Shown one piece after another: positions 21,916 to 30,031 of a DNA stretch of 47,077 nucleotides. Position 1 is the stretch's first letter. Each line of letters starts with the position of its first letter. A program made the position numbers and the translations under genes. The DNA lies in the NCBI GenBank assembly GCA_017856385.1, contig JAFMFD010000010.1:1-47077 (forward strand). The letters are read 5' to 3'. Source of the stretch: Actinomycetota bacterium (GTDB lineage Bacteria; Actinomycetota; Actinomycetes; S36-B12). Below the pieces are notes generated by a model. It was not told the origin of the DNA, did not search any database, and saw only the letters and a program-made list of their open reading frames with translations.

Positions 21916-23502
21916 TCACAGATGGGCGGTGACAGCGTACGCGGCCGAGTAGGCCGAGCAGACCTGCCTCCATCGGCGCTCCTGCTCCACCCAGGTGCGT
22001 CCCGCTGTCGCGTGACCGCGGTGCTCGTCGACCATCGCGAGCTCGACGGCCAGGGCCGGTGCCTCGTCCGGTGCCACGAACCGCGCGTGACCGCCGGTCG
22101 CCTCGCGCAACGCGGGCAGGTCGCTGGCGATCACGAGCCGCGCGCGGGCGAGGGCCTCGACGGGCTTGAGCGGGGTCACCAGTCGAGTCACGCGGGCATC
22201 GATCCGGGGGACGATGACCGCGTCGAGCGCGTCGTACCAGTCGCGCGCCTGCCCGGGTGCCACGCGCCCGATCCATCGGACGCTGCCGTCGGCAGGCAGC
22301 CGGCGTAGCAGGTCGGCGCGCGCGGGACCGTCGCCCACGATGACCGCGCCCACGTCCAGTCCGTCGGCGCGCGCGAGGCGCACCGCCTCGACGAGGGTCG
22401 GGAGTCCCTCGAGGTGGTGGATCGAGGTGACGGCACCCACCCAGAGCCGATCCGGCTCCAGGCCCATGCGCGCCTTGATCTGCTGCCCATCGCGCACCGG
22501 ATCGAGGTAGGCCTCGTCGACGCCGTTGGGCACCAGCCATACCCGGTCGCGCGCGACGCCGCGAGCGACGATCTCATCAGCCATCGTGGTGCTCAGCGTG
22601 ATAACGGCGTCGGCGGCGAGCATGACCTCGGTCTCCCGCTCGCGGGCCGCGCGGTAACGCTCGGTCGCAGCGGCACGCTCGTCACCTCCGTGACGGCTCG
22701 CCCACGAGTCCTCTAGGAACCCCCGCACCTCGTAGGTGAAGGGCAGCCCGAGCCTGCGCGCCGCGATCAGGGCCGCGTGGCCGTTGACGTGATCCGTCGC
22801 GGCATGCAGCAGGTCCGCATCGAGCCGTTGCGCCAGCTCGGCGACGCGAGTGGCGTAGCGCTCGACATCCGACCCGCGAGCGCTGAGCAGCCGGTGGTAG
22901 GCCACGCCATCGACCATCTCGCATCGCGAGGCCAGTGCTCCCTGCGCGACCGGGAACCCCAGCCGCGTGACGACCTGCGCGTCGATGCCCTGCGCCCGCT
23001 GGGCGCTGACGATCGCCTGCGTGCGCAGCGTGTACCCCGCTTGCACCTGCGGCAGCGACGTCTTGACCACGTGCAGCACCCGCAACGGCCGGCTGTCGCG
23101 CGGGGTCCGCAGCGGTCGCCGATCACCGGGCGCCGCGAGGACCCGAGGGGGTGCGCTGCCGAGCTCGTCACGCCATGAACGTGCTCGCCGGATCACCCGA
23201 CGGGCGCGGGCGCGGCCGGCGCTCGCCCCTAGCGCCACCTGCTCCGCGAGCGAGATCTCACCGGCGAGCAGATGGACGGACGACTCGAGCGACGGGCGCT
23301 CGGGATCATCGGACGGCACCTCGCTGAGCAGCCGCTCGGCCTCCGCGAGGTCGTCCCGGGCCACCGCCTCGTCGATCCGTCCGGCGAGCGGCTCGTGAGG
23401 ATCGCGCGCCCCGCCAACCCAGAGCAGGCGAATACGATCGGGCTCAGTCAGCGCCCGAGCGCCCCCGGCAGCGAGGAGCCACGGCAGACTGAGCAGGCGC
23501 AC
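21916..23502 (-). CDS. GT4 glycosyltransferase with N-terminal extension
   Basis: Protein of 528 residues. The first approximately 135 residues are an Arg/Ala/Glu-rich helical extension without known domain. The GT-B enzyme follows: LRVLHVVKTSLPQVQAGYTLR with the family Gly-rich loop, THDH-like ATDHVNGHAALIAARRLGLP, then the donor domain with LVPNGVDEAYLDPV, VIVGDGPARADLLRRL, and VTPLKPVEALARARLVIASDL, where Pro-Val-Glu matches the usual GT4 site. It would add one sugar to a growing chain in the cytoplasm. It is the first gene of the minus operon with the exporter. The GTG start is supported by TACGGT 6 nt upstream. Confidence 0.87.
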   Translation of the reverse strand: MRLLSLPWLLAAGGARALTEPDRIRLLWVGGARDPHEPLAGRIDEAVARDDLAEAERLLSEVPSDDPERPSLESSVHLLAGEISLAEQVALGASAGRARARRVIRRARSWRDELGSAPPRVLAAPGDRRPLRTPRDSRPLRVLHVVKTSLPQVQAGYTLRTQAIVSAQRAQGIDAQVVTRLGFPVAQGALASRCEMVDGVAYHRLLSARGSDVERYATRVAELAQRLDADLLHAATDHVNGHAALIAARRLGLPFTYEVRGFLEDSWASRHGGDERAAATERYRAARERETEVMLAADAVITLSTTMADEIVARGVARDRVWLVPNGVDEAYLDPVRDGQQIKARMGLEPDRLWVGAVTSIHHLEGLPTLVEAVRLARADGLDVGAVIVGDGPARADLLRRLPADGSVRWIGRVAPGQARDWYDALDAVIVPRIDARVTRLVTPLKPVEALARARLVIASDLPALREATGGHARFVAPDEAPALAVELAMVDEHRGHATAGRTWVEQERRWRQVCSAYSAAYAVTAHL

Positions 23503-23508
23503 GCACCC

Positions 23509-23514
23509 ACCGTA
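23509..23514 (-). promoter_or_regulatory. -10 element of the minus-strand export operon
   Basis: On the minus strand TACGGT, then GGGTGC, then the GTG at 23502. It fits the leaderless geometry used elsewhere and places the promoter of the exporter operon in the 77-bp gap to wecB. Confidence 0.55.
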
Positions 23515-23579
23515 CGCGCGCGGCCGCCGCCCGAGAGCGGACTCGATGAGGGGAGCTGGTCACCCTGCCCGGTCAGGAG

Positions 23580-24668
23580 GTGCTGCACGTCGTGGGCGCG
23601 CGGCCGAACCTGCCCAAGGCGGCCCCCGTGATCCGGGCCCTCGACACCGCCGGCATGGCCCGCACGATCGTGCACACCGGGCAGCACTACGACGACGCGA
23701 TGTCCGCGTCGCTCATCCGCGCACTCGGCATGCCCGAGCCGGACGTCAACCTCGGTGTCGGGTCCGGCAGCCACGCGCAGCAGACCGCTGCCGTGCTCAC
23801 CGCCATCGAGCCGGTGCTCATCGAGCGGTCCCCCGCACTGGTCGTCGTGTACGGCGACGTCAACTCGACCCTCGCTGCGGCGCTCGCCGCGGCGAAGCTC
23901 GGCATCCCGGTCGCCCACGTCGAGGCCGGGCTGCGCAGCCACGACCCGGCCATGCCGGAGGAGATCAACCGGCGACTCGTCGACCACCTGAGCACGCTTC
24001 GGCTGGTGACGTCACCCGACGCGTGGGAGAACCTGCGCACGGAGGGCCTCGCCGACGACGGGTCGATCGACGTCGGCAACCCGATGATCGACTCCCTGGT
24101 GCACATGCAGCGCGATCAGGACCTCGACCGGCGCCGTGCGGACCTCCTCGCCCTCCTCGGGATCGAGGCCGACTACCTGCTGGCGACCATCCACCGACCC
24201 AGCAACGTCGACGATCTGCAGCAGGCCGGCGCTGTGCTGCGACTGCTGGAGACCCTGGGGGCACGGCTGCCCGTCGTGCTGCCCCTGCACCCTCGATCGC
24301 AGCGGACACTGGGGTCCGCGCAGACGCTCCCGGGCGTGCACGTCATCGAGCCCCTCGCCTACCCGGACTTCCTGGCCATGCTCGCGGGGGCGCGGGTCGT
24401 GCTGACGGACTCCGGCGGGGTGCAGGAGGAGACGTCCTTCCTCGGCATCCCATGCGTCACGGTGCGCAGCACCACGGAGCGCCCGGTCACCATCACGCTC
24501 GGCACGAATCGGCTCTCGACCCTCGACGATGCGTCCGCCGAGATCGATGCGGTCCTCGCGGCACCGCGGCCGGACCCCGCAGTCATCCCACTGTGGGACG
24601 GTCGGGCCGGCGAGCGCATCGCCGCGGCGCTGACCGGCTGGTTGGATCGGCGGGCAGCCCATGACTGA
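23580..24668 (+). CDS. wecB: UDP-N-acetylglucosamine 2-epimerase
   Basis: Cytoplasmic enzyme of about 362 residues that interconverts UDP-GlcNAc and UDP-ManNAc. Motifs: VVGARPNLPKAAPVIRAL, TGQHYDD, VVYGDVNST, AHVEAGLRSHDPAMPEEINRR in three pieces of the active site, ATIHRPSN (catalytic His region), and LTDSGGVQEETSFLG (UDP binding). All catalytic acids and the His are present. The start is uncertain: the GTG at 23580 has AGGAG directly against it, and the better-spaced GAGGGGAG (23547-23555) would favour a CTG at 23565. It opens a plus operon of four overlapping genes and pairs with wecC at 30032. Confidence 0.92.
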   Translation: MLHVVGARPNLPKAAPVIRALDTAGMARTIVHTGQHYDDAMSASLIRALGMPEPDVNLGVGSGSHAQQTAAVLTAIEPVLIERSPALVVVYGDVNSTLAAALAAAKLGIPVAHVEAGLRSHDPAMPEEINRRLVDHLSTLRLVTSPDAWENLRTEGLADDGSIDVGNPMIDSLVHMQRDQDLDRRRADLLALLGIEADYLLATIHRPSNVDDLQQAGAVLRLLETLGARLPVVLPLHPRSQRTLGSAQTLPGVHVIEPLAYPDFLAMLAGARVVLTDSGGVQEETSFLGIPCVTVRSTTERPVTITLGTNRLSTLDDASAEIDAVLAAPRPDPAVIPLWDGRAGERIAAALTGWLDRRAAHD

Positions 24669-25425
24669 GCCGCGGCCGGATCTGCCGGAGGCCTCGGACC
24701 GGGACGAGACGGACGCCGACCCTTGGGACGCCGACCCCCCGCTCGACGACTTCGAGGCTGCGCAGGAGCGCGCCGCACAGGCTGAGCGCGCGCTCGCCAG
24801 GGTGCAGGGCTCCTTCACCATGGCCGTCGGGCAGCTTGTCATCGACGCCGGCCAGAGCCCACGCCGGATGCTGGCGCTGCCCTTCGCCCTGCTGCGCATG
24901 CGTCGATCCCGTCGCAGCCTGCGCACCAAGCGGGCATCGCGCCCCGTGCTCCCCTCCACGCCGCGCACACGCGATGCCAGCCTGACGATCAACGCCAAGC
25001 GCGTGCTCCTCCCGCGTCGAGCACTGACGTCGGATGCCCGGGCCTCGCTCGTGGTGATCGGGCCGTCGGCCTTTCAGGCAGCACTCGCACGGCGGGCCCA
25101 CGTGAGCGCCGCGATGCCGCAGGACGCCGCGGCACTCGTGCGTTCCCTCGACCCGGACGCCGTGCTCGTCCATGCGGGCGCGGGCGAGCCCGGATCTCCG
25201 TGGTTCCCCCTCGGTGACCCCGGGGAGGCGGTGCGCGAGCGCGTCCTGGTTAACGTCCGGGACGAGTGCCGCAGGCTCGGCCGGCCGATCGTGCTCCTCG
25301 CGGACCCGGTCGGCGCTCCCGGGCTCACCGCGTTCGCCGAGACCTGCACGAGGGTCCTCGACGCGAGTGACTCCGAGCAGGTGCTCGACCTGATCGCCGA
25401 CCTCATGGACGGCCCCCATGCGTGA
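24661..25425 (+). CDS. Unknown protein, Rossmann-like C-terminal part
   Basis: Protein of 254 residues that I do not recognise. An acidic N-terminus (about 1-30) is followed by a short predicted coiled coil (FEAAQERAAQAERALARVQG), a basic helical segment (LLRMRRSRRSLRTKRASR) that could sit on the membrane, and a C-terminal alpha/beta domain with strands SLVVIGPSAF, DAVLVHAGA and PIVLLADPVG. It overlaps wecB by 8 nt and the double glycosyltransferase gene by 8 nt, so it is made in fixed ratio with them. An accessory or scaffolding subunit of the glycosyltransferase is possible. Confidence 0.7.
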   Translation: MTEPRPDLPEASDRDETDADPWDADPPLDDFEAAQERAAQAERALARVQGSFTMAVGQLVIDAGQSPRRMLALPFALLRMRRSRRSLRTKRASRPVLPSTPRTRDASLTINAKRVLLPRRALTSDARASLVVIGPSAFQAALARRAHVSAAMPQDAAALVRSLDPDAVLVHAGAGEPGSPWFPLGDPGEAVRERVLVNVRDECRRLGRPIVLLADPVGAPGLTAFAETCTRVLDASDSEQVLDLIADLMDGPHA

Positions 25426-27586
25426 TCGGACCCTGCGCGCCCTCGTCTACGGCGACGTCAACCTCAACCTGATCGACGGATCCGCGGTGTGGCTGGCCTC
25501 GACGGTGGAGTGCCTCGCCCGCTGCGGGGTCGAGGTCACGGTGCTGCTCAAGGCGCCCGTCCAGACCGATCGGCTGCTGCGCCCCCTGATGGCCCTCGAG
25601 CAGGTCACCCTGCTGGCGCCCGGCGGCGCTCCTCGCTCCCCCGACACTGCTGCCGATGAGGTCGTGCGTCTGCATCGTGCTCAGGCCTTCGACCTGGTTG
25701 TTGTCCGTGGATCACGGGCCGCGACCGCGATGGTGCGGGTGGGCGCACTGCGATCGGTGCTCTGGACCTACCTCACCGACATCCCGCAGAGCGTGACCGC
25801 GATGTCCGCCGACGAGCTCGCAGCGCTGACGGAGCTGATCACCGGGAGCCGTCGAGTGCTCTGCCAGACACCCGAGCTGCGCACGTTCCTCGAGGCGACG
25901 GTGCCGGCCGCCGCAGGCCGCACCCTGCTGTGGGAGCCGATCATCCCCGACCTCGCCGTGATGCCGGCCATCGACGCCTCACCCGGCGACGATCACGATG
26001 ACCGGCCGCTGCGCGTCGGCTATGCCGGCAAGTTCGCGCCCGCCTGGCTCACCGATCGCATGCTCGACCTGCCGGCGGCCCTGGCGGACCGGGGTGTGCG
26101 GATCGACCTCGCCATGGTCGGCGACAAGGTCCACCGTGATGACCCCGACTTCGCTCAGCGGATGGAGGCGGGCCTGGCCGATCCCGAGTGCGTCCGCTGG
26201 CACGGCGGCCTGGATCGCGCGTCGACGCTGGAGCTCATGGCGTCCTGGGACGTCGGCCTGTCCTGGCGTGACGTGTCGCTCGACAGCTCGCTGGAGCTCT
26301 CGACGAAGGTGCTGGAGTACGCGTCGATGGGTGCAGCGCCCCTGCTGAACCGCACGCCGATGCACGTGCGGCTGCTCGGTGCGGACTACCCGCTCTTCGT
26401 CACGCCGACGACGACTGCGGCCGATGTGCTGGCGGCCGCTTCGCAGGACCGAGGACTCCTTCGCACTGCCGCACAACGCGCCCGCGAAGCGGCTCAGCAC
26501 TACATGATGAGCGACGCGGTCGCGCGGGTGACGCGAGTCCTGCAGCGGGCGTTCCCCGCATCGTCGACCGCAGACCCGTCCAGCACGACGCGGCCAGTGC
26601 GGCTGGTCATCGCCGGCCACGACCTGAAGTTCATGCGCGCCATCGCCGACCTGCTCGGTGCCCGCCAGGACATCGAGCTGCGCATCGACGAGTGGCCGTC
26701 GCTGGGCGTGCATGACGAGCAGGCCAGCCGGGAGCTGCTGGAGTGGGCCGACGTCATCGTGTGCGAGTGGGCCGGGCCGAACGTCGTCTGGTACTCGTCA
26801 CGTCGCCGACGCGACCAGCGCCTCCTCGTGCGGCTGCACCGCTTCGAGCTCACCGCGCCGTGGATCCATGACGTGGATCCCACGGCAGTCGATGGTGTGG
26901 TCTGCGTCAATGACCACTACCGACGTCGCGTGATCGCGGAGACGCGCTTCCCAGCCGATGCCGTGATGGTCATCCCGAACGCCGTCGACCGCGACTACCT
27001 CGATCGTCCGAAGGCGCCTGGCGCGGATCGCGTGCTCGGCATGCTCGGCATGGTGCCGTTCCGCAAGCGACCCGATCGGGCGGTGTCGATCCTGCGCGCA
27101 GTGCAGGAGCAGGCCCCCGACTTCCTGCTGTCGATCAAGTCGGGCCTGCCGTGGGAGCACGCGTGGATCTGGCGCAGTCCGCAGGAGCGTGCGGCCTACC
27201 GGGCGCTCCTCGACGAGATCACCCGTGATCCGGTGCTGCGCCGCTCGGTGGTGATCGAGGGCCATGGCGCCGACGTGCCCGCCTGGCTGCAGCGCACGGG
27301 GTGGGTCCTCTCGTTGTCCGAGGACGAGAGCTTCCACCTCGCACCGGCGGAGGGCATGGCCGCCGGCTCCGTCCCCCTGATCCTCGAATGGCCGGGCGCC
27401 GACGGCGTGTACGACAGCAGATTCGTCGCGGGCAGCGAGTCCGAGCTCGTGGAGCGCGTGCTCACCACGACGATGCACGGCACCTGGGAGGCGGCGAGCC
27501 GCGACGCCCGAGATGCGTTCCCGGCCGAGTACGACCTGCCGGCGGTGGCCGAGCGGTGGGCCCGGCTCGTACAGGGCGATTCGTGA
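25418..27586 (+). CDS. Two-domain glycosyltransferase (tandem GT-B)
   Basis: Protein of 722 residues made of two GT4-like enzymes. The first (about 1-385) has LVYGDVNLNLIDGSAVWLAS at the N-terminus and RVGYAGKFAPAWL plus SSLELSTKVLEYASMGAAPL in the donor half. The second (about 395-722) starts RLVIAGHDLKFMRAIADLLG and has VIPNAVDRDYLDRPK, GMVPFRKRPDRAVSIL and LSEDESFHLAPAEGMAAG, where the Glu of PAEGMA is the donor-site residue. Such fusions often build a repeating disaccharide. It sits between the 254-residue unknown and a sulfotransferase gene, overlapping both. Confidence 0.85.
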   Translation: MRDRTLRALVYGDVNLNLIDGSAVWLASTVECLARCGVEVTVLLKAPVQTDRLLRPLMALEQVTLLAPGGAPRSPDTAADEVVRLHRAQAFDLVVVRGSRAATAMVRVGALRSVLWTYLTDIPQSVTAMSADELAALTELITGSRRVLCQTPELRTFLEATVPAAAGRTLLWEPIIPDLAVMPAIDASPGDDHDDRPLRVGYAGKFAPAWLTDRMLDLPAALADRGVRIDLAMVGDKVHRDDPDFAQRMEAGLADPECVRWHGGLDRASTLELMASWDVGLSWRDVSLDSSLELSTKVLEYASMGAAPLLNRTPMHVRLLGADYPLFVTPTTTAADVLAAASQDRGLLRTAAQRAREAAQHYMMSDAVARVTRVLQRAFPASSTADPSSTTRPVRLVIAGHDLKFMRAIADLLGARQDIELRIDEWPSLGVHDEQASRELLEWADVIVCEWAGPNVVWYSSRRRRDQRLLVRLHRFELTAPWIHDVDPTAVDGVVCVNDHYRRRVIAETRFPADAVMVIPNAVDRDYLDRPKAPGADRVLGMLGMVPFRKRPDRAVSILRAVQEQAPDFLLSIKSGLPWEHAWIWRSPQERAAYRALLDEITRDPVLRRSVVIEGHGADVPAWLQRTGWVLSLSEDESFHLAPAEGMAAGSVPLILEWPGADGVYDSRFVAGSESELVERVLTTTMHGTWEAASRDARDAFPAEYDLPAVAERWARLVQGDS

Positions 27587-28479
27587 CACCCGCCCACCTT
27601 GAGCAGGCCGTTCTCGTCGGCGGCACCGGCCGCAGCGGCACCACGATCGCGGGCCGGGTGCTCAACCACCACCCGGCACTCGCGCTCACGCGCTCGCGCG
27701 AGGTGCGCTTCCTGACCAGCGCGGGGGGGCTGATCGCCGCGCTCGGCTCCGCCGTCCCGAGCGACCTCGCACCGGTCGACCCCGCGACGTTCGCCGAGAA
27801 CCTGCGCGGACGCTTCTACCGGTGGCGCAAGCCCTCCGGCATCCACGAGGGCCTGCATCGCACCGTCCATCCCGAGGTGATCGACGATGCGGTCCGGTCG
27901 TACCTCGCCCACGTCGACGACGACCCCCTCGGCGCCTCGAGGGAGGTGGTGTTCGCGATCCTGCCGCACACCCTCAAGCACCCCGACCGCCGCTGGATCG
28001 ACACCACGCCGACCAACGTGCGACTCTCACGAGCCCTGCACACCCTTCTCCCGCGGGCCCGCATCGTGCACATGATGCGGGACGGTCGTGATGTCGCGGT
28101 GTCGTTCGCCGGGAAGGACTTCGGGCCGGACGATCCACGGGAAGCGCTCGAGCTGTGGGGCGAGCGCATGATGCAGGCGAGCGCGGAGGAGTCGGCGCTC
28201 GAGCCCGGGGGGGTGGTCACGCGCGTGGACCTCGCCGACTGGGTCGGACCCGATGCCCTCGATCACGTGCGGCTGCTCTGCAATGACCTCGACCTCGAGC
28301 GTGATGACAACTTCGAGCACTGGTTCACGACGAACGTCACGTCCGAGGGGATGCACGCCGGCCGCTGGCGTGCCGAGCTCGACTCGCGCACGGCCGCCGA
28401 ACTCGATGCGCGCTACCACCAGTGGTGCAGCATGCTCAGCGAGCAGTACCCGCAGTTCCCGCTCCCTCGATCCAGCTGA
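27583..28479 (+). CDS. Sulfotransferase family protein 4
   Basis: Protein of 298 residues. AVLVGGTGRSGTTIAGRVLN (about 9-28) is a textbook 5'-phosphosulfate loop, and ARIVHMMRDGRDVAVSFAG (about 158-176) is the 3'-phosphate-binding motif with Arg and Ser. The Trp-rich C-terminus (MHAGRWRAELDSRTAAEL) is the usual end of the Sulfotransfer_3 type. The GTG start overlaps the previous stop by 4 nt; the longer upstream frame lies inside the glycosyltransferase gene and is not real. Its last 44 bp overlap the convergent heparinase-like gene. It links sulfation directly to the wecB-glycosyltransferase operon. Confidence 0.87.
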   Translation: MTPAHLEQAVLVGGTGRSGTTIAGRVLNHHPALALTRSREVRFLTSAGGLIAALGSAVPSDLAPVDPATFAENLRGRFYRWRKPSGIHEGLHRTVHPEVIDDAVRSYLAHVDDDPLGASREVVFAILPHTLKHPDRRWIDTTPTNVRLSRALHTLLPRARIVHMMRDGRDVAVSFAGKDFGPDDPREALELWGERMMQASAEESALEPGGVVTRVDLADWVGPDALDHVRLLCNDLDLERDDNFEHWFTTNVTSEGMHAGRWRAELDSRTAAELDARYHQWCSMLSEQYPQFPLPRSS

Positions 28480-29986
28480 CCGTCGAGGAGAACGAGACCG
28501 AGCGCCCGCGGGCGCGGCACTGCATGTCCCACGCCGGTGAGCTGCTCGCCCCGACGTACGAGGTCACCCGCACCGGGATCGGTGCGACTGGCCGCCCGGA
28601 CTCACGGCAGGCAAGTCGCACGCGTGCGCCGTCCGATGCCTCGAGCTCACCCGTGGCCGTGCCGTCATCGTCGACCACCGGCAGCCATCCGGGCGCGAAG
28701 TGCCAGTGCTGGATCCAGGTGCTGCTCGCGGGTGCCGTGGCGGACGTGGCCGAATCGTCGACGACGGTGACGGCATCGGGAGTGATGCGCAGGCTGCGCC
28801 GAAGCCCGTCGCCTCCACGCTCCTCGAGCAGGTAGGCGTCCTGGCCCGTGATCCGACCCGTCATGGCCACCACCGGTGGCGCATCGACGCGCTCAAGTGT
28901 TGAGTGCGCCGCCCTCGACCCGGCCCACGCGGCCGCCGCGGCATCGTCCTTGGGAGCCGCGCCCCGATCGACCAGCACGGGCCTGCCCCGGGTGAACCAC
29001 GTGACGGCTCCGTGATCCTGGTGGCCGTGCCGCGTGGTCGCGGGCCCGAACCGCACGACGTGATGCATGCCCCCACGGGTGCTCGCCGCCCAGCCGAGGT
29101 CCGGGCACCACAGTTCACCGCCATGCGCTGTGTTCGTGCGCGCACCGCCTCCGCCCACCGGTTCGACGACGCCGTCGGGCCGCACCAGCGCCTCGGCCGC
29201 GCGTCGCGGTGCCGGGTCGGCGGGGACGTCCAGCCTGCGCGCGAGCCGGTCCCAGAGCGAGACGTTCAGCCACTGGTAGGCGCTGGACTGCTCGTCGCTC
29301 ATGCCGCACTCGGCGAACGCAGCCTCCCGGTCGCGCAGCACTCGCGCCCGGGCGACGGCCACCCACTCGGGCCGGTCGAACAGCCGACCGGCGCGCGTGA
29401 GCACCACGTTCGCCTGTGCACCGTGGTTGTGCGGGGGGTGCAGGGGCAGCCCGTAGTAGCGGCGGTCGTCGAGCAGCGCATCACCCAGCCCGCGTGCCGC
29501 CCTCGCAACCACTGGCGACCCGGTCCGGCGGTACAGGCACTCGAGGGTCTCCAGCCGACGGCGGATCTGGCCCTCGGACCACCCGCGCTCCCACTGCACC
29601 TCCCGGCGCGCGCCCGCACCCGGATCCGGCAGCGCCGCCGAGTAGCGCTCCACCGCACCCAGGGCGGCTTCCGGCGACCGCTGGGCGACCGGGATCAGCC
29701 ACGCGAGGGAGTGGAACCACAGTGCCACCTGCGACGATCCGGGGCGCACGTCCGAAAGTCCCGCCTCGGTCAGCGGGATGGTCCGTCCCTGCACGCTCAC
29801 GCTGGTGGCCGAGTCGTCGACGCGCACGCCGTACCGCTCCGCACGCTCGGCGAGGGAGACGCATCGGCTGCCCGTGCCCGTCTCGGGAACGGCGCCGGAC
29901 GGTGGAGCGGCAGCAATCACCACGAGGGCGCCCGCGAGTGCCACCGCCATCCGGGGGAGCCACCGCCGACCATCACGACCGGACAC
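28436..29986 (-). CDS. Secreted heparinase II/III-like polysaccharide lyase
   Basis: Protein of 516 residues with a signal peptide (basic RRWLPR, hydrophobic MAVALAGALVVIAAA, cleavage near SGAVP). The first half would be the alpha/alpha barrel of the PL12/15/17/21-type lyases: HPPHNHGAQANVVLTRAG (Asn-x-His type site) and MSDEQSSAYQWLNVSLW (Ser/Tyr site). The second half is the Heparinase_II_III beta-domain with FGPATTRHGHQDHGAVTWF and VLVDRGA. Such enzymes cut uronic-acid-containing polymers by beta-elimination. It faces wecC, which makes a uronic acid sugar, across 45 bp. The GTG at 29986 is chosen because GATAAT lies 6 nt upstream; an ATG at 30016 is possible. Confidence 0.82.
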   Translation of the reverse strand: MSGRDGRRWLPRMAVALAGALVVIAAAPPSGAVPETGTGSRCVSLAERAERYGVRVDDSATSVSVQGRTIPLTEAGLSDVRPGSSQVALWFHSLAWLIPVAQRSPEAALGAVERYSAALPDPGAGARREVQWERGWSEGQIRRRLETLECLYRRTGSPVVARAARGLGDALLDDRRYYGLPLHPPHNHGAQANVVLTRAGRLFDRPEWVAVARARVLRDREAAFAECGMSDEQSSAYQWLNVSLWDRLARRLDVPADPAPRRAAEALVRPDGVVEPVGGGGARTNTAHGGELWCPDLGWAASTRGGMHHVVRFGPATTRHGHQDHGAVTWFTRGRPVLVDRGAAPKDDAAAAAWAGSRAAHSTLERVDAPPVVAMTGRITGQDAYLLEERGGDGLRRSLRITPDAVTVVDDSATSATAPASSTWIQHWHFAPGWLPVVDDDGTATGELEASDGARVRLACRESGRPVAPIPVRVTSYVGASSSPAWDMQCRARGRSVSFSSTVSWIEGAGTAGTAR

Positions 29987-29992
29987 TGGTGC

Positions 29993-29998
29993 ATTATC
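29993..29998 (-). promoter_or_regulatory. -10 element of the heparinase-like gene
   Basis: On the minus strand GATAAT (5 of 6 to TATAAT), then GCACCA, then GTG at 29986. It implies a leaderless mRNA and its own promoter, apart from the wecC and sulfotransferase genes. Confidence 0.6.
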
Positions 29999-30031
29999 GC
30001 CACGCAGGGGAATCACGATCCTGGAGGACGC

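Noticed and set aside
27301-27582. Longer N-terminus for the fourth sulfotransferase
   Set aside because: The extension is read inside the glycosyltransferase gene in another frame and is Arg/Pro-rich; the phosphosulfate loop is expected near the N-terminus, as with the GTG at 27583.
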